Shown: one piece after another, positions 14,353 to 15,675 of the stretch
Layout of the letters: the number at the start of each line of letters is the position of its first letter
Numbering within the stretch: the first letter of the stretch is position 1
From: Thermoleophilia bacterium
GTDB lineage: Bacteria; Actinomycetota; Thermoleophilia; Gaiellales; Gaiellaceae
Assembly (NCBI GenBank): GCA_025927435.1
Contig: JAICLM010000020.1
Span: forward strand, 1-15,675
Direction of reading: 5' to 3'
Length of the DNA: 15,675 nt
Translations under genes and position numbers: made by a program
The notes under the pieces: generated by a model
Database searches by the model: none
Told to the model about the DNA's origin: nothing
What the model saw: only the letters and a program-made list of their open reading frames with translations

Positions 14353-14434
14353 GCGCTCGCGCGCGGCAAAGGCCGGCGCGAGCGCGGTCCGGCCTCCGGC
14401 TAAGCCCGGCTACGCCGTGGCTTAGCCTCCGGCC
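14353..14434 (-). repeat. Two adjacent stem-loops in the ubiD-qcrA gap
   Basis: First, GCGCTCGCGC (14353-14362) pairs with GCGCGAGCGC (14376-14385), and inner CGGC/GCCG arms extend it. Second, GGCTAAGCC (14398-14406) pairs with GGCTTAGCC (14419-14427). Inner CGGC/GCCG arms extend this one too, and outer GGCC/GGCC arms (14391-14394 and 14431-14434) lie beyond a three-base internal loop. Five bases separate the two structures. No ORF or known RNA family was recognised. Confidence 0.6.
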
Positions 14435-14450
14435 TTGGTCGCTCTATGGC

Positions 14451-14464
14451 TCGAGACGTCTCGA
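14451..14464. repeat. Perfect 14-bp palindrome
   Basis: TCGAGACGTCTCGA is perfectly self-complementary with no loop. That is the form expected of a dimeric regulator's operator, or of a tight hairpin. It lies in the middle of the ubiD-qcrA gap, about 240 bases upstream of qcrA. No regulator gene is adjacent, so the binding role is a guess. Confidence 0.45.
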
Positions 14465-14535
14465 CCCGTGTCGGCGCCCAGGCGGCGGCGTAAACCGGTC
14501 GAACCACGCTTCACCCGTTGTGCCCTCAGCACGGA

Positions 14536-14565
14536 GCCCACGGGAGACCGCGCTCTCCCGTGGGC
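14536..14565 (-). terminator. Strong hairpin after ubiD
   Basis: GCCCACGGGAGA (14536-14547) and TCTCCCGTGGGC (14554-14565) form a perfect 12-bp stem with a six-base loop, starting 9 bases beyond the ubiD stop. No T-run follows on the minus strand, so it is a GC-rich hairpin terminator of the kind common in high-GC bacteria, or an mRNA 3'-end stabiliser. It argues that qcrA has its own promoter in the following ~320 bp. Confidence 0.65.
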
Positions 14566-14574
14566 GCAGTTCGT

Positions 14575-15675
14575 TCAGACCCCGGGCGAAGCGCGCAGCT
14601 CTTCGCCCGGAAAGTACTCGGTCCAGCGGCGCGAGACCAGCTCCTTGATCTCGGGACTCATCTCGATCTCCTCGGGCCACGGACGGGCGCCCTCCTCCGG
14701 CCACTTGGCGGTCGCGTCGATGCCGAGCTTGCCGCCGAAGAACTGCCGCTCGGGTGCATGGTCGAGATGGTCGAGCGGGCCCTCGGAGAGGATCACGTCG
14801 CGCTTCGGGTCGACGTTCGCGCCCGCATAGAAGAGCACCTGCTCGTAGTCGTGCACGTCGACGCTCGCGTCCACCACGACGACGCACTTCGTCAGGCTGA
14901 GCATCCCGAGGCCCCACAGCGCATGCATCACCTTCGCGGCATGGCCGGGGAACTGCTTGCGGATCGAGACGATGCAGCAGTTGTGGAAGGCGCCGGCGAT
15001 CGGGAGGTCGTAGTCGACGATCTCCGGCAGGGTGGTGCGGATCGCGGGCAGGAAGATCCGCTCGGTCGCCTTGCCGAGCCACGCGTCCTCCTGCGGCGGC
15101 TTACCCACCACGATCGACGGATAGATCGCGTCGCGCCGCATGGTCATGGCGGTGACGTGGAAGACCGGGAACGGCTCGGCGGCCGTGTAGTAGCCGGTGT
15201 GGTCGCCGAACGGCCCCTCCTCGCCAACCTCGTCCTTCTCGATGTAGCCCTCGAGCACGATCTCCGCCCGCGTGGGCACCTCGACCCCGACGGTGACGCC
15301 TTTCACCAGCTCGACCCGCTCGCCGCGCAGAAAGCCGGCCATCATGAACTCGTCGATGTGCTTCGGCAGCGGCGCGCTGGCCGAGTAGGCGGTGATCGGA
15401 TCGAGCCCGAGCGCGACCGCGACCTCGATCCGGCCGTCGGTCGCGAGGTAGTCGGCACGGCCGTCCTTGTGGATCTGCCAGTGCATGAAGGTCGTGTTCC
15501 GGTCGATGACCTGCATCCGGTACATGCCGACGTTGCGGCCGCCGGTCTGCGGATCGTGCGTGAGCACGGCCGGGAGCGTGATGAACGGCGCGGGGTCGCC
15601 CGGCCAGCAGCGCTGGATCGGGAGGAGTCCGAGGTCGACCTCGTCGCCACGCAGCACGATCTCCTGGCAGACGCC
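14575..15675 (-). CDS. ubiD: UbiD-family decarboxylase (probable MqnL), N-terminus outside the window
   Basis: 366 C-terminal residues are present and the frame runs through the right edge, so roughly 110-130 N-terminal residues are missing. The visible edge reads VCQEIVLRGDEVDL, matching the interior family motif (P)CQEVVL, which shows that the GTG at 15657 is not the start. Further hallmarks are CWPGD, GRNVGMYRMQVIDRN (46-60 of the fragment; metal and prFMN contacts), EGPFGDHTGYY (153-163), RRDAIYPSIVVGKPPQED, KQFPGHAAKVM and GIDATAKWPEE. UbiD enzymes use prenylated FMN made by UbiX for reversible decarboxylation. With ubiX and mqn genes downstream, decarboxylation of prenylated dihydroxynaphthoate (MqnL) is the best inference; a ubiquinone role is unlikely. 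A 12-bp hairpin lies just past the stop. Confidence 0.93.
   Translation of the reverse strand, partial: GVCQEIVLRGDEVDLGLLPIQRCWPGDPAPFITLPAVLTHDPQTGGRNVGMYRMQVIDRNTTFMHWQIHKDGRADYLATDGRIEVAVALGLDPITAYSASAPLPKHIDEFMMAGFLRGERVELVKGVTVGVEVPTRAEIVLEGYIEKDEVGEEGPFGDHTGYYTAAEPFPVFHVTAMTMRRDAIYPSIVVGKPPQEDAWLGKATERIFLPAIRTTLPEIVDYDLPIAGAFHNCCIVSIRKQFPGHAAKVMHALWGLGMLSLTKCVVVVDASVDVHDYEQVLFYAGANVDPKRDVILSEGPLDHLDHAPERQFFGGKLGIDATAKWPEEGARPWPEEIEMSPEIKELVSRRWTEYFPGEELRASPGV

Noticed and set aside
12596..14425. 609-residue plus-strand open frame opposite qcrB and qcrA
   Set aside because: It is antisense to two well-supported genes, rich in Arg, Asp and Glu as expected from GC-rich shadow frames, and shows no domain motif.
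14213..14574. RNase P RNA, tRNA or other known structural RNA in the ubiD-qcrA gap
   Set aside because: No cloverleaf, CCA end or recognisable conserved core was found, and the hairpins match no family I can identify by eye.
15342..15657. GTG 15657 as the start of the UbiD gene
   Set aside because: The residues just upstream at the window edge (VCQEI) are part of a conserved interior motif of the family, so the true start is outside.
1..15675. CRISPR array, phage or integrase-bearing element
   Set aside because: No regularly spaced direct repeats, cas genes, integrase or structural phage genes were seen on either strand.

Overview
The window is high-GC, densely packed chromosomal DNA. Genes commonly abut or overlap by 1-4 bases (ATGA, GTGA, TGATG), and GTG starts are frequent. 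Futalosine-route menaquinone genes occur beside a menaquinol:cytochrome c oxidoreductase that joins a three-helix, actinobacterial-style Rieske protein to a Bacillus-style split cytochrome b. This fits a deep-branching actinobacterium, for example Thermoleophilia, but that placement is inferred from gene content and style, not from a search.

Left block (1-4354, minus strand): a probable operon transcribed right to left. It encodes a secreted phosphodiester glycosidase-like protein with two C-terminal Ig-like domains, a DedA/VTT membrane protein, a DegT-family PLP sugar aminotransferase, and a membrane-anchored FlaA1/CapD/PglF-type nucleotide-sugar dehydratase cut by the left edge. The last two fit synthesis of an amino-deoxy sugar for a surface glycan.

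Small plus-strand island (4384-5771): an aminoglycoside-phosphotransferase-fold kinase and a YfcE-like metallophosphoesterase, translationally coupled. They diverge from the left block across only 29 bp and converge on mqnC with a shared CTAG that forms both stop codons.

Large minus-strand block (5768-15675): reading in the direction of transcription, ubiD (mqnL-like, partial), a hairpin-rich gap of about 360 bp, qcrA, qcrB, a 166-bp inverted-repeat element, qcrC, a start-less second copy of the QcrC haem-c domain, ubiX (mqnM-like), menG/ubiE, a polyprenyl diphosphate synthase, mqnE, mqnA and mqnC. The block therefore encodes both much of menaquinone synthesis (first steps, side-chain synthesis, decarboxylation, final methylation) and the complex that oxidises menaquinol. 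mqnB, mqnD and the prenyltransferase mqnP are not in the window.

The least ordinary features are non-coding or degenerate. They are (1) a MITE-like imperfect palindrome that appears to have split an ancestral TAGTG stop/start overlap between qcrB and qcrC; (2) an old tandem duplication of the qcrC haem domain that lost its start; (3) a run of stem-loops before qcrA whose mismatches become G-U pairs only in the minus-strand RNA; and (4) a perfect 11-bp palindrome inside an apparent family-specific insertion of mqnE. No tRNA, rRNA, CRISPR array or autonomous transposase was seen.
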